Of a stretch of 33,253 nucleotides of DNA, positions 16,347-24,238 are shown piece after piece. A program made the position numbers and the translations under genes. This DNA is from Sphingobium chlorophenolicum (GTDB lineage: Bacteria > Pseudomonadota > Alphaproteobacteria > Sphingomonadales > Sphingomonadaceae): contig NZ_JFHR01000056.1 in the NCBI RefSeq assembly GCF_000722875.1, positions 1 to 33,253 of the forward strand. The letters are read 5' to 3'. The notes under the pieces are model-generated. The model saw only the letters and a program-made list of their open reading frames with translations, was not told the origin of the DNA and did not search any database. Numbering within the stretch: position 1 is the first letter of the stretch; each line of letters starts with the position of its first letter.

Positions 16347-18383
16347 TCAGGCGACCTGCGTTCGGCGCGCCGCCACGTCGTCGCGATTGGCGAAGTCCAG
16401 ATACCAGTCGAGCAGCGCAGGATCGGCCATGGCGTCGCGGCTGACGACCTTCTCCACCGGATGGCCCATGATAAGCCGCCGGATCGGCAGCTCCATCTTC
16501 TTGCCGGTGAGCGTGTAGGGAATGGCGGGCGCCTGGTGGATTTCGTCCGGCACATGCCTGGGGCTGGCGTCTTCCCGCAGCCGTGCCGCCAGTTCCGCCT
16601 TCAATGCGTCGTCCAGCAGTCTGCCGGGTTCCAGCGCCACGAACATCGGCATGTAGAAGCCGCCGCCCGGCACCTCGCAACAGATGACTAGGCTGTCCAG
16701 CACGCCCGGCACCTTTTCCGCCACGCCATATATTTCCGCCGTGCCGATGCGCACGCCGAAGCGGTTCAGCGTGGAGTCCGACCGGCCATAGATATAAGCG
16801 CCGCCGCGCGCGGTAAACTTGGCGAGATCGCCATGCCGCCATATGCCCGGATAGGTGGCGTAATAGCTTTCATGATAGCGCTCGCCATCCTTGTCGCCCC
16901 AGAAGAACAAGGGGGCGGAGGGCATGGGGCCAGTGACGACCAGTTCGCCCACTTCATCGATGACCTCTCGCCCATCCTCGTCCCAGGCGTGGACGTCTAT
17001 GCCGAGGCAACGGCATTGGATTTCCGCCGCATGGACCGGCAGCGTCGGCAATCCGGTGACAAGGCCGGTGCAGACCTCCGTCCCGCCGGATTGCGATGTC
17101 ACCCACAGGTCTTCGCGCACATTTTCGTAGAACCACTGGAAGGTTTCGGGCGTCGACGGCGCACCGCCGACAAGGACGGAGTCCAGCGCCGACAGGTCAT
17201 AAAGATCGCCGGGGCGGACGCCCGCCTTCCGCATGCTCTGCACCAGCGTCGGGCTTGCGCCGAACAGGGTGGTGCGCGTGTCGGACGCCATGCGCCACAG
17301 CATGTCGATGCCGCCATGGACAGGGCTGCCGTCGTAAAGCACCGCCGACGCGCCCGTGATCAGGGCGGAAACGACAGCGTTCCACATCATCCAGCCGGTC
17401 GTCGTATAGAAGAACATCCGCTTGCCGGGGCCAAGATTGCAGTGAAGCGTCATGACCTTCAGATGTTCGGCCACCATGCCCTGATGACCGTGCACGATGG
17501 CCTTGGGCAGGCCAGTGGTCCCGGAGGAGAAGAGCACCCAGAGCGGATGGTCGGGCGCAACGCGGGCATAGGTGAATTCCTCCCGCGACACGGCCGGACC
17601 CGCCAGCATATCCTCGAACGGGAAGAGCGGCAGTTCCGTCTCCGGAACCGGCAGGCCCAGATAGGGCAGCCAGACGACGGCCTCCACGCTCGGCAGTTCG
17701 GACAGGATGGCGGCGACTTCGCCCCGCCGGTCGAAGGGGCGGCCGCCGAAAGTATAGCCGTCCGCCGCGAAGACGATCCTGGGCGCGATCTGGCCGAACC
17801 GCTCCACCACGGTCTTCACGCCGAATTCCGGCGCGGCGGAGGACCATGTCGCGCCGATGGCGACAGTGGCCATCATCGCGATCACGGTTTCCGGCACATT
17901 GGGCATGTAGGAAACGATGCGGTCGCCGGGCACGACGCCCATGGCGCGCAGCCGGGTCGCCAGGATGCGGACCTTGCCGCCCAGTTCCTGCCAGCTCATC
18001 TGCGCGACGGGGCGGATTTCCGTCGAATGACAGAGCGCCGTTTCGCCCGGCGCAGCGACGGCTTCATGGCGCAGGAGATGTTCGGCGTAATTGACCTGGG
18101 TGCCCGCGAACCAGCGCGCGCCCTCCATCGGGCCGGGGCTGACGACCTCTTCTATCCCGCTGTCCGACCGGACGTCGAAATAGTCCCAGATCGACCGCCA
18201 AAAGGCGTCCCGGTCCGAAACCGACCAGCGCCATAGCCCGTCATAATCGGCGAAAGACAGGCCATGCGTCCGGTCCAGCCATTCCAGATAATGGGTGATC
18301 TGCGCCGCGTCGGCGAAGGCGCGGGACGGCTCCCACAGCAACTGGCCTTCCTCGACGGAGGCCGCAATCGCTTCCACGCTCAC
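16347..18383 (-). CDS. Acetoacetate--CoA ligase family protein
   Basis: The 678-residue ANL-superfamily ligase has the long N-terminal region of acetoacetyl-CoA synthetases (WRWSVSDRDAFWRSIWDYFDV). The AMP-binding loop is LFSSGTTGLPKAIVHGH (about 284-300), with WMMWNAVVSAL, YIYGRSDSTLNRFGVRIGTAEIY and the C-terminal catalytic lysine in LTGKKMELP (K628). Family members activate acetoacetate, or other 3-keto acids, with ATP and CoA. Its start overlaps the FAH-family stop (ATGA, 18380-18383) and a thiolase follows. This fits activation of acetoacetate released by the hydrolase and its cleavage to acetyl-CoA, although a larger 3-keto acid is equally possible. Confidence 0.92.
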   Translation of the reverse strand: MSVEAIAASVEEGQLLWEPSRAFADAAQITHYLEWLDRTHGLSFADYDGLWRWSVSDRDAFWRSIWDYFDVRSDSGIEEVVSPGPMEGARWFAGTQVNYAEHLLRHEAVAAPGETALCHSTEIRPVAQMSWQELGGKVRILATRLRAMGVVPGDRIVSYMPNVPETVIAMMATVAIGATWSSAAPEFGVKTVVERFGQIAPRIVFAADGYTFGGRPFDRRGEVAAILSELPSVEAVVWLPYLGLPVPETELPLFPFEDMLAGPAVSREEFTYARVAPDHPLWVLFSSGTTGLPKAIVHGHQGMVAEHLKVMTLHCNLGPGKRMFFYTTTGWMMWNAVVSALITGASAVLYDGSPVHGGIDMLWRMASDTRTTLFGASPTLVQSMRKAGVRPGDLYDLSALDSVLVGGAPSTPETFQWFYENVREDLWVTSQSGGTEVCTGLVTGLPTLPVHAAEIQCRCLGIDVHAWDEDGREVIDEVGELVVTGPMPSAPLFFWGDKDGERYHESYYATYPGIWRHGDLAKFTARGGAYIYGRSDSTLNRFGVRIGTAEIYGVAEKVPGVLDSLVICCEVPGGGFYMPMFVALEPGRLLDDALKAELAARLREDASPRHVPDEIHQAPAIPYTLTGKKMELPIRRLIMGHPVEKVVSRDAMADPALLDWYLDFANRDDVAARRTQVA

Positions 18384-19231
18384 GCCGCTTCCTCGACGAC
18401 GATATTTTCGATGAAGCCGATGCCGTCTATCTCCACGCGAACCCTGTCGCCCGGCGCCAGGAATTGGGGCGGCTTCATCGCCGCGCCAACGCCGCCGGGG
18501 GTTCCGGTGAAGAAGACGTCACCCGGTTCCAGCGTCATCGCCTGGCTGAGATAGGCGATCTGCTTGGCCGGGTCGTAGATCAGGTGCCGCGTGTTCGATT
18601 CCTGCCTTTTCTCGCCATTGACGAAACTGCGGATGGGCAGGTTCTTCGCGTCGATCTCATCGGGCGTCACGATCCATGGGCCGAAGGGCGCATGGGTGTC
18701 GAAGGATTTCCCGATGGAGAATTGACCGGAATGAAACTGAAAATCGCGGACGCTGACGTCATTGCCGACGCAATAGCCGAAGATATGGTTAGGGGCGTCC
18801 TCCTCGGAAATATGGCGGCCGCCCTTGCCGATCACGAACACCATCTCCGCCTCATAATCCAGCGCGCCCGAAGCCCTGGGCCGCTCGATCGGCTGGAAGG
18901 GACCGGCCACCGTGGTCTGCGCCATCACAAACCAGCTTTGGTGGCTGGGCGTTTCCATGGCGGCTTCCGCGACATGGTCGGCATAGTTGAGACCGATGCC
19001 CCAGATCTTCCCCGGACGGCTTATGGGAGCGAGCAGTTCCACATCCGGCAGGCCGACATCGCGACCGCCGGCCACCCCCTCGATGCGGGCGCGCAGCGCG
19101 TCCCACTGCGTGATCAGGGCGATCATGTCTTCGCCGATCCCGTCGATGCGACCCGACAGACGGGTGACGGCGTCCCCCTCGACCAGTCCGATCGCCGTTT
19201 GTCCGTCTTTCCGGTAACGTGCCAGCTTCAT
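18380..19231 (-). CDS. Fumarylacetoacetate hydrolase (FAH) family protein
   Basis: The 283-residue protein starts at 19231 behind GGGAGGATAAG. The FAH fold signature KIWGIGLNYADHVAEA (75-90) is followed by the metal ligands E127 and E129 in DYEAEMVFVIGKGGRH and D158 in GNDVSVRDFQ, then FFTGTPGGVG. These metal-dependent enzymes hydrolyse C-C bonds of beta-dicarbonyls, acylpyruvates or meta-cleavage products, or isomerise and decarboxylate them. It is the first gene of a four-gene leftward operon, with operator site 2 of the ACTGATC family about 50 bases upstream. The following ligase and thiolase hint at acetoacetate as a product. Confidence 0.9.
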   Translation of the reverse strand: MKLARYRKDGQTAIGLVEGDAVTRLSGRIDGIGEDMIALITQWDALRARIEGVAGGRDVGLPDVELLAPISRPGKIWGIGLNYADHVAEAAMETPSHQSWFVMAQTTVAGPFQPIERPRASGALDYEAEMVFVIGKGGRHISEEDAPNHIFGYCVGNDVSVRDFQFHSGQFSIGKSFDTHAPFGPWIVTPDEIDAKNLPIRSFVNGEKRQESNTRHLIYDPAKQIAYLSQAMTLEPGDVFFTGTPGGVGAAMKPPQFLAPGDRVRVEIDGIGFIENIVVEEAA

Positions 19232-19280
19232 CTTATCCTCCCGGCGAAATCGGTCCTTCCGATCCGACCGTCCTCAATTT

Positions 19281-19298
19281 ACTGATCACTTGAATAGT
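19281..19298. promoter_or_regulatory. Operator site 2 of the ACTGATC regulon
   Basis: ACTGATC-ACTT-GAATAGT matches the perfect palindrome at 12978-12995 at 14 of 18 positions. It lies directly upstream of the FAH-family gene. A leftward TTGACG precedes it, but the -10 is weak. Confidence 0.6.
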
Positions 19299-19336
19299 AT
19301 CAAGCGTCAAATTCTCATTCCATCGGGGAAGTGGGA

Positions 19337-20101
19337 TCAACCGCCGCGCCCGCGGGCCTGCACGGCATCCCGCCGTCCCGCGATCGCATCGCTTTCAACG
19401 CCATGGTTGAAATCGTCGGCCCGCCTTTTCTCCTCCGCCAGCGCAGAGGCCAGCGTATCGCCGAAGCCCTGCGTGATCAGATTCTTGTAACGCGCCAACA
19501 TGCCCGGAGCGGCGGCCAGCATCATCTTCGCCAGCTCCAGGGCCGATGGCAGAAGATCGTCCGGTGCAACCACGCGATTGACCAGTCCCCATCTTTCCGC
19601 CTCCAGCGCATTAACGAAACGTCCGGTCAGCGACATCTCCTTGGCGCGATAGACGCCGACGGCCCTGCTGAGCCGCTGCGACAGGCCCCACCCCGGCATG
19701 ACGCCGACCTGAGCATGCGTATCCGCGAAACGGGCGCGCTCGCTGGCGATCAGCACGTCGCAGGCCAGCACGAGTTCGAACCCACCCGTCACTGCCGCTC
19801 CGTTGATCGCCGCGATGACGGGACCGGAAAAGCACTCCACCGCCGCCACGGGATCGTCCGCCCCCATGGGCAGCAGGGCTTCGGCGTTCTCCCCCAGTTC
19901 AGCCAGGTCCAGCCCGGCGCAGAACGCCTTGCCCGCGCCTGTCAGGATGACGATACGGCAGTCGGGATCAGCCTCGGCATCCGCCATGCATTGCACGAAC
20001 TCCTGCCGCATCCTCATCGACAGCGCGTTCATCGCCGCCGGGCGATTGAGACGCACCACCGCGATTTCGGGCGACGGCCTATCTATTTCGACGGTCTGCA
20101 T
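19337..20101 (-). CDS. Crotonase (enoyl-CoA hydratase/isomerase) superfamily protein
   Basis: The 254-residue protein starts at 20101, overlapping the end of the racemase-like gene by 23 bases. Motifs are GKAFCAGLDLAELG and NGAAVTGGFELVLACD. The first catalytic Glu of hydratases is kept (E109), while the second appears to be His (H129 in FADTHAQVGVMPGWG). It is the most hydratase-like of the four crotonases here but still not canonical. It probably acts downstream of the racemase-like enzyme on a branched enoyl-CoA (inference). Confidence 0.87.
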   Translation of the reverse strand: MQTVEIDRPSPEIAVVRLNRPAAMNALSMRMRQEFVQCMADAEADPDCRIVILTGAGKAFCAGLDLAELGENAEALLPMGADDPVAAVECFSGPVIAAINGAAVTGGFELVLACDVLIASERARFADTHAQVGVMPGWGLSQRLSRAVGVYRAKEMSLTGRFVNALEAERWGLVNRVVAPDDLLPSALELAKMMLAAAPGMLARYKNLITQGFGDTLASALAEEKRRADDFNHGVESDAIAGRRDAVQARGRGG

Positions 20102-21173
20102 CTCGCCCGTCCTCCATCAGTTCGGCGATCGAAACATCGCGTGGGGGCACCGGATGGTTCAGCAGGCTGCGGGAATAGCGCGGCGCCGGGGCGGGCTGGT
20201 TGATGCCCTCCAGCCGGACGAAGGCGCCACGAGCGACATTGTGCGGATGATCCGGCGCTTCGGCCATCGACAGCACCGGCGCGAAGCACACATCCGTATG
20301 TTCCAGCGCGGACCGCCATTCGGCCTGCGTCCGCCCGGCGAAAATGGCGTCGAGCCGCTCCCGCATGGCGGGCCAGCGGGCGCGATCATCCTGATCGGCA
20401 AATAGCTCGTCATCGACGAGGCCGAGCCGTTCGAGCAGTTCGCGATAAAATTGCGGCTCCAGCGGACCGATGCTGACGAATTTCCCATCGGCCGTGCGGT
20501 ATGGGCGGTAATAGGGCGCGCCGCCGTCCAGCAGATTCGCCTCGCGCTCATCGCTCCACCCGCCGGTCGCGTGAAGACCGTAGAAGGCCGTCATCAGCAG
20601 AGCCGACCCCTCCGTCATCGCGCAATCGATGACTTGCCCTTCCCCCGTCCGGGCCGCATTGAGCAATGCCGCCGTGATGGAGAAGGCAAGCATCATGCCC
20701 CCGCCGCCCATGTCCCCGGTCAATGCGAGCGGAGGAACGGGCGCGGCGGCCGTGCCGATGGAATGGGCCGCGCCGGACAGGGAGATATAGTTCAGGTCAT
20801 GCCCGGCATAGGGGGCATATGGCCCGGTCTGGCCCCAGCCGGTCATCCGCCCGTAGACGAGCCGGGGGTTGTCGGCCAGCAGCGCTTCGGGGGCCAGACC
20901 CAGGCGCTCCATCGTGCCGGGACGAAATCCCTCTATCAGCGCGTCGGCGGTCTTCGCCAGTTCGCGCAGCGCGGCGACATCGTCCGGATTCTTGAGGTTG
21001 AGGATCAGGCGTTTGCGCGAACGCAGCATCGTGTCGCCCGGATCCCAGATCGTGCCGGGGCGATCGATCCTTATGACCTCCGCCCCGTGATCGGCCAGCA
21101 TCATGGCTGCGAACGGTCCCGGCCCGATGCCCCCCATCTCTATGATGCGATAGCCGGAGAGCGGGCCTGCCAT
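20079..21173 (-). CDS. CaiB/BaiF family protein, alpha-methylacyl-CoA racemase-like
   Basis: The protein has 364 residues from the ATG at 21173 (GGAAGGAACG ribosome site). The residues of the characterised mycobacterial alpha-methylacyl-CoA racemase are present at matching positions: H125 and D126 in AGHDLNYISLSG, D154 in TGDMGGGG, and E239 in GPLEPQFY. This favours racemisation of 2-methylacyl-CoA over CoA transfer, although D126 aligns with the transferase aspartate. 2-Methylacyl-CoAs arise from sterol, isoprenoid or 2-arylpropionate-type side chains. It lies downstream of a TonB receptor, separated by a long hairpin, and is followed by a crotonase. Confidence 0.88.
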   Translation of the reverse strand: MAGPLSGYRIIEMGGIGPGPFAAMMLADHGAEVIRIDRPGTIWDPGDTMLRSRKRLILNLKNPDDVAALRELAKTADALIEGFRPGTMERLGLAPEALLADNPRLVYGRMTGWGQTGPYAPYAGHDLNYISLSGAAHSIGTAAAPVPPLALTGDMGGGGMMLAFSITAALLNAARTGEGQVIDCAMTEGSALLMTAFYGLHATGGWSDEREANLLDGGAPYYRPYRTADGKFVSIGPLEPQFYRELLERLGLVDDELFADQDDRARWPAMRERLDAIFAGRTQAEWRSALEHTDVCFAPVLSMAEAPDHPHNVARGAFVRLEGINQPAPAPRYSRSLLNHPVPPRDVSIAELMEDGRDADRRNR

Positions 21174-21219
21174 GAACGTTCCTTCCTTCGGTGATGCTGT
21201 CAAATTCATATTTGCGCGA

Positions 21220-21254
21220 CTACGCAGGAAACGGGCGGCCCGCTTCCTGCGTAG
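21220..21254. terminator. Long perfect hairpin between TonB receptor and racemase-like genes
   Basis: Arms CTACGCAGGAA (21220-21230) and TTCCTGCGTAG (21244-21254) enclose an inner CGGG/CCCG stem. There is no T-run on either side, so this may be a REP-like element or partial terminator that reduces expression of the downstream racemase-like gene relative to the receptor. Confidence 0.5.
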
Positions 21255-21305
21255 CTGCGTCCGGAAAGGACCGGCATCGCGCAGGCGCGACGCCGGTCGA
21301 TCCCC

Positions 21306-23822
21306 TTATTTGATCTTGGCGGTGAAAGTGACGCCATAGGTGACCGGACGCGCCGCATATCTATACCGGGCGTCGCTGGAGAAGGCGACCGTCGTCCGGT
21401 AATATTCGTTCGTGACGTTCCGGCCGAAGATCGAAACCCGCCAGCTATCGTCCGCCGCGCCAAGCCCCGCGCGAAGGTCGAGCGTGGTATAGGCGTCCAG
21501 GGCATAGGGATCGCCCGGCAGCGTATCCGTGTCCAGCGTGGCGTTGCTGCTGCTGTGCCGATTGACGGTTCCGCCGATCTGCGCCTTCAGATCGCCCAGC
21601 GTCCATTCATATTGGGCGTCCGCGACGCCGGTGAATGTCGGCGTATAGGGCAGGCGCGACCCCTCGAACGATCCGATATAGCCGTTCTGGTTGTAGAAGG
21701 TCACGTTGCTGCCCTTGACCTTCGACTTCAGATAGGTCGCCCCAAGGGAGAGGTTGAGGCCGGTGAAGGGCTGCGCGACGATTTCGCCTTCCAGACCCCA
21801 GACCCGCGACTTGGGAACGTTGACCAGGCTTTCCAGCAGGCCGAAGATATTGTCGAGCTTGCGGGCGCGTATCTGCTTGTTGCGATAGTCGTAGTAGAAG
21901 GCCGCGCCGTTCAACTGGAGCCGGCGGTTCAGCAGCGGTAGTTTGAAACCGCCCTCATAGGCGTCGAGCCGCTCCTGCACGGCGGGTTCGGACTGCGAGA
22001 CGGTCGATCCCGCGATCGGCGAGAACATGCCCGACTTGAAACCGCGGCTGGCGTTCGCATAGACGAGAGCGCCGCCGTCGAACTTGTAGTTCAGGCCGAC
22101 CCGCCAGGAAACATTGTCTTCGTTCAGACGCCGCTTGTCGGGCGTGATCGTCGGCGTGAGATCGGCCTTCAACTGATAGCATTGGGCGAAGCCGACGGGA
22201 ACGACCGGGGTCGTCTTCAATCCCAGACTGGTGAAGATCTGCTGGAGAGCCGTGAAGGTGGTCGACAGATTTTGCTCAGGACTGATGTCGGCCGAGCAAT
22301 AATCCGCCGTCCTCCTGCTTTCGGTATAGCGAATACCGGCCTGGAAGGTCAGATTGTCGGTCAGCTTCAATTCGCCATTGGCGAAAGCGGCATAGCTGTT
22401 GACGCGCTGCTTCAGATTCGCGTTGAACGTGTAGAAGGGCAGGCCCGGAACGGCCTCCGCCAGCGACAGGAAGGGAATGGTCGGATTGGCGTTCTCGTCC
22501 TGCTTGCTATAGTCGTAGGACGCGCCGACGATCCAGTTGAAGGCCGAGCTGGACCCGACCAGGCGCACTTCCTGGTTGAAAGCCTTGACCGACCCGAACT
22601 GATGATAGTCGAGCGCGGACACCGACGTCGCGTCCATGTCATGATACAGGTTGCTGCGCAGATCCTGATAGGCGGTGATGGAGATCAGGTCGATATTGTC
22701 AGTCAGATTATAGTTGGCGCGCAACGACAATTGATAGAATTTCCGGTCGATGGACTGCGGATATTCCGGCGTCCAGTCCGCGGCCCGCGCATTTTCCGGA
22801 ACGGTGGGGGCCCCCAGATATTTGATGGTTCCGGCCTGCAGAGCAGGGCCTTCCGCCCCGGCCATTCGCGCATAGAGCAGTTGCTGGCGCGCAAGGAAAC
22901 TGGTGTCATATCCCGCGCTGGCCGGGTTGGTCCGGACGGCGAAGGCCGCCGGATCGACGATGGCGAAGGGATTGGCCGTCGTCGGCGCGGCGACGATGTT
23001 CATCAGATTCTGATCGAGCTGGGGCGCCTGGGGGTCCGATCTGTCGCGGAAACCATTGGCGTTCAGCCGCAAGGTCAGGCGATCCGAAGCGTCCCAGTCG
23101 ACCAGGAGGCGACCGTAAAGCTGATGGCTGTCGCCCAGCCGGTCCTGCGGGCGCGTGACGCTATACTGCCATGCGCCGCCCTCCACGACGCGCACGGAGG
23201 CGCGAGCGCGGACGGTGTCGCTCAAAGGCCCGGAAAGATAGCCGGTGGCGTCGACCAGGCCAAAACGCTCATAGGAAATGGACCCGCCGGCCGCCAGTTC
23301 GGACGTCGGCTTGGCCGCGATATAGTTGATCGCGCCGCCGGTGGAATTCTGGCCGAACAAGGTGCCCTGCGGACCTTTAAGGATTTCGACGCGCTCCACG
23401 TCCAGCGTCGCGCCCGGCGTCATGGCCGGGAACGGAAGGGCAACCTCGTCCACATAGGTGGAAACGGCGGGGGAAGACGCCAGCCCGCTGTCGTAGAGGC
23501 CCACGCCGCGTATCGTGTAGACGGGGGTGGAATAAGGCGACGGCTGATAGGTGAAGCCCGGCACGACCTTCGCCAGATCGTCCACGCTGCGCACGCCACG
23601 ATCGGCCAGCGCGTCGCCCGTCGCGGCGGTGATGGACATGCCGACGGAGTTGATCGACTGCGACCGCTTCTGCGCGGTGACCACGATATCGGTGATGCCG
23701 GTATTCTGGGACGCGCCGTCGGTGGCCGATGCCTCCTGCGCACAGGCCATGGTCGAACCGGCCAAAGCTATTGCTGAAATCGATGCGGCGAGCGCGCTTC
23801 GAACCATACCGATGTGGTACAT
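21306..23822 (-). CDS. TonB-dependent receptor
   Basis: The 838-residue receptor starts at 23822 behind GGGGAGGAGTTAAGG. A signal peptide (to about STMACAQ) is followed by ITDIVVTAQKRSQSINSVG, plug motifs VVPGFTYQ, YTIRGVGLYD, VSTYVDEVALP and ILKGPQGTLFGQNSTGGAINY, then a long beta barrel. The last residues are YGVTFTAKIK, ending in lysine rather than the usual terminal aromatic. It imports an unknown compound, probably the substrate of the neighbouring oxygenase pathway. It is divergent from the Rieske gene, with operator sites 3 and 4 in the shared region, so receptor and catabolic genes appear co-regulated. Confidence 0.93.
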   Translation of the reverse strand: MYHIGMVRSALAASISAIALAGSTMACAQEASATDGASQNTGITDIVVTAQKRSQSINSVGMSITAATGDALADRGVRSVDDLAKVVPGFTYQPSPYSTPVYTIRGVGLYDSGLASSPAVSTYVDEVALPFPAMTPGATLDVERVEILKGPQGTLFGQNSTGGAINYIAAKPTSELAAGGSISYERFGLVDATGYLSGPLSDTVRARASVRVVEGGAWQYSVTRPQDRLGDSHQLYGRLLVDWDASDRLTLRLNANGFRDRSDPQAPQLDQNLMNIVAAPTTANPFAIVDPAAFAVRTNPASAGYDTSFLARQQLLYARMAGAEGPALQAGTIKYLGAPTVPENARAADWTPEYPQSIDRKFYQLSLRANYNLTDNIDLISITAYQDLRSNLYHDMDATSVSALDYHQFGSVKAFNQEVRLVGSSSAFNWIVGASYDYSKQDENANPTIPFLSLAEAVPGLPFYTFNANLKQRVNSYAAFANGELKLTDNLTFQAGIRYTESRRTADYCSADISPEQNLSTTFTALQQIFTSLGLKTTPVVPVGFAQCYQLKADLTPTITPDKRRLNEDNVSWRVGLNYKFDGGALVYANASRGFKSGMFSPIAGSTVSQSEPAVQERLDAYEGGFKLPLLNRRLQLNGAAFYYDYRNKQIRARKLDNIFGLLESLVNVPKSRVWGLEGEIVAQPFTGLNLSLGATYLKSKVKGSNVTFYNQNGYIGSFEGSRLPYTPTFTGVADAQYEWTLGDLKAQIGGTVNRHSSSNATLDTDTLPGDPYALDAYTTLDLRAGLGAADDSWRVSIFGRNVTNEYYRTTVAFSSDARYRYAARPVTYGVTFTAKIK

Positions 23823-23913
23823 TACCTTAACTCCTCCCCAATTTTTTATCGCCTTACGAATTGGCGGAATGATAATTGCACAGCCCAGGCCTTGTGCCGG
23901 CCGATGGCCATAT

Positions 23914-23931
23914 ACTGAGCATACGATCAGT
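23914..23931. promoter_or_regulatory. Operator site 3 of the ACTGATC regulon
   Basis: ACTGAGC-ATAC-GATCAGT differs from the perfect site at only two positions. It lies about 92 bases upstream of the TonB receptor start. Read leftward, TATGCT occupies the same place within the site as the TATGAT -10 element of site 1. Confidence 0.65.
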
Positions 23932-24102
23932 TATGAATCAAGATAAATTATTGGAGCAGTGGAATTCGATTCCGGGAGCCCCGGTCCCATCAGCGGCATT
24001 CTCCTTTGGAATGAGGAAAATGCAAGCCATTCCCCATGGGCTTTCCGCCGCATGAAGATGATCGGGAGCATATCCGGCTTGTCACGCCACGCGGGCCCAT
24101 GT

Positions 24103-24120
24103 ATTGATCTAGTGAACAGG
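24103..24120. promoter_or_regulatory. Operator site 4 of the ACTGATC regulon
   Basis: ATTGATC-TAGT-GAACAGG matches the perfect site at 12 of 18 positions. It overlaps a predicted -10 (TATTGA, 24102-24107) upstream of the Rieske oxygenase gene. Confidence 0.5.
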
Positions 24121-24238
24121 TACGTCCTTTCCGGGATGGCCGGACTCGATCAATCAGCAGGCGGAGACATGAAAATGTGCGAATCCGCCGCGACCACGCA
24201 TCATCGACGCGACGCGCCAATGGAGAGGATGAGCCGAT

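Larger units (their letters stand above)
23823..24238. promoter_or_regulatory. Divergent control region between TonB receptor and Rieske oxygenase
   Basis: This is a gene-free stretch of about 415 bases. It contains operator sites 3 and 4 of the ACTGATC family, a likely rightward promoter TTGTCA-N17-TATTGA (24079-24107) whose -10 overlaps site 4, and a weak inverted repeat GGAATG/CATTCC (24008-24033). I see no convincing small gene in it. Confidence 0.6.
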
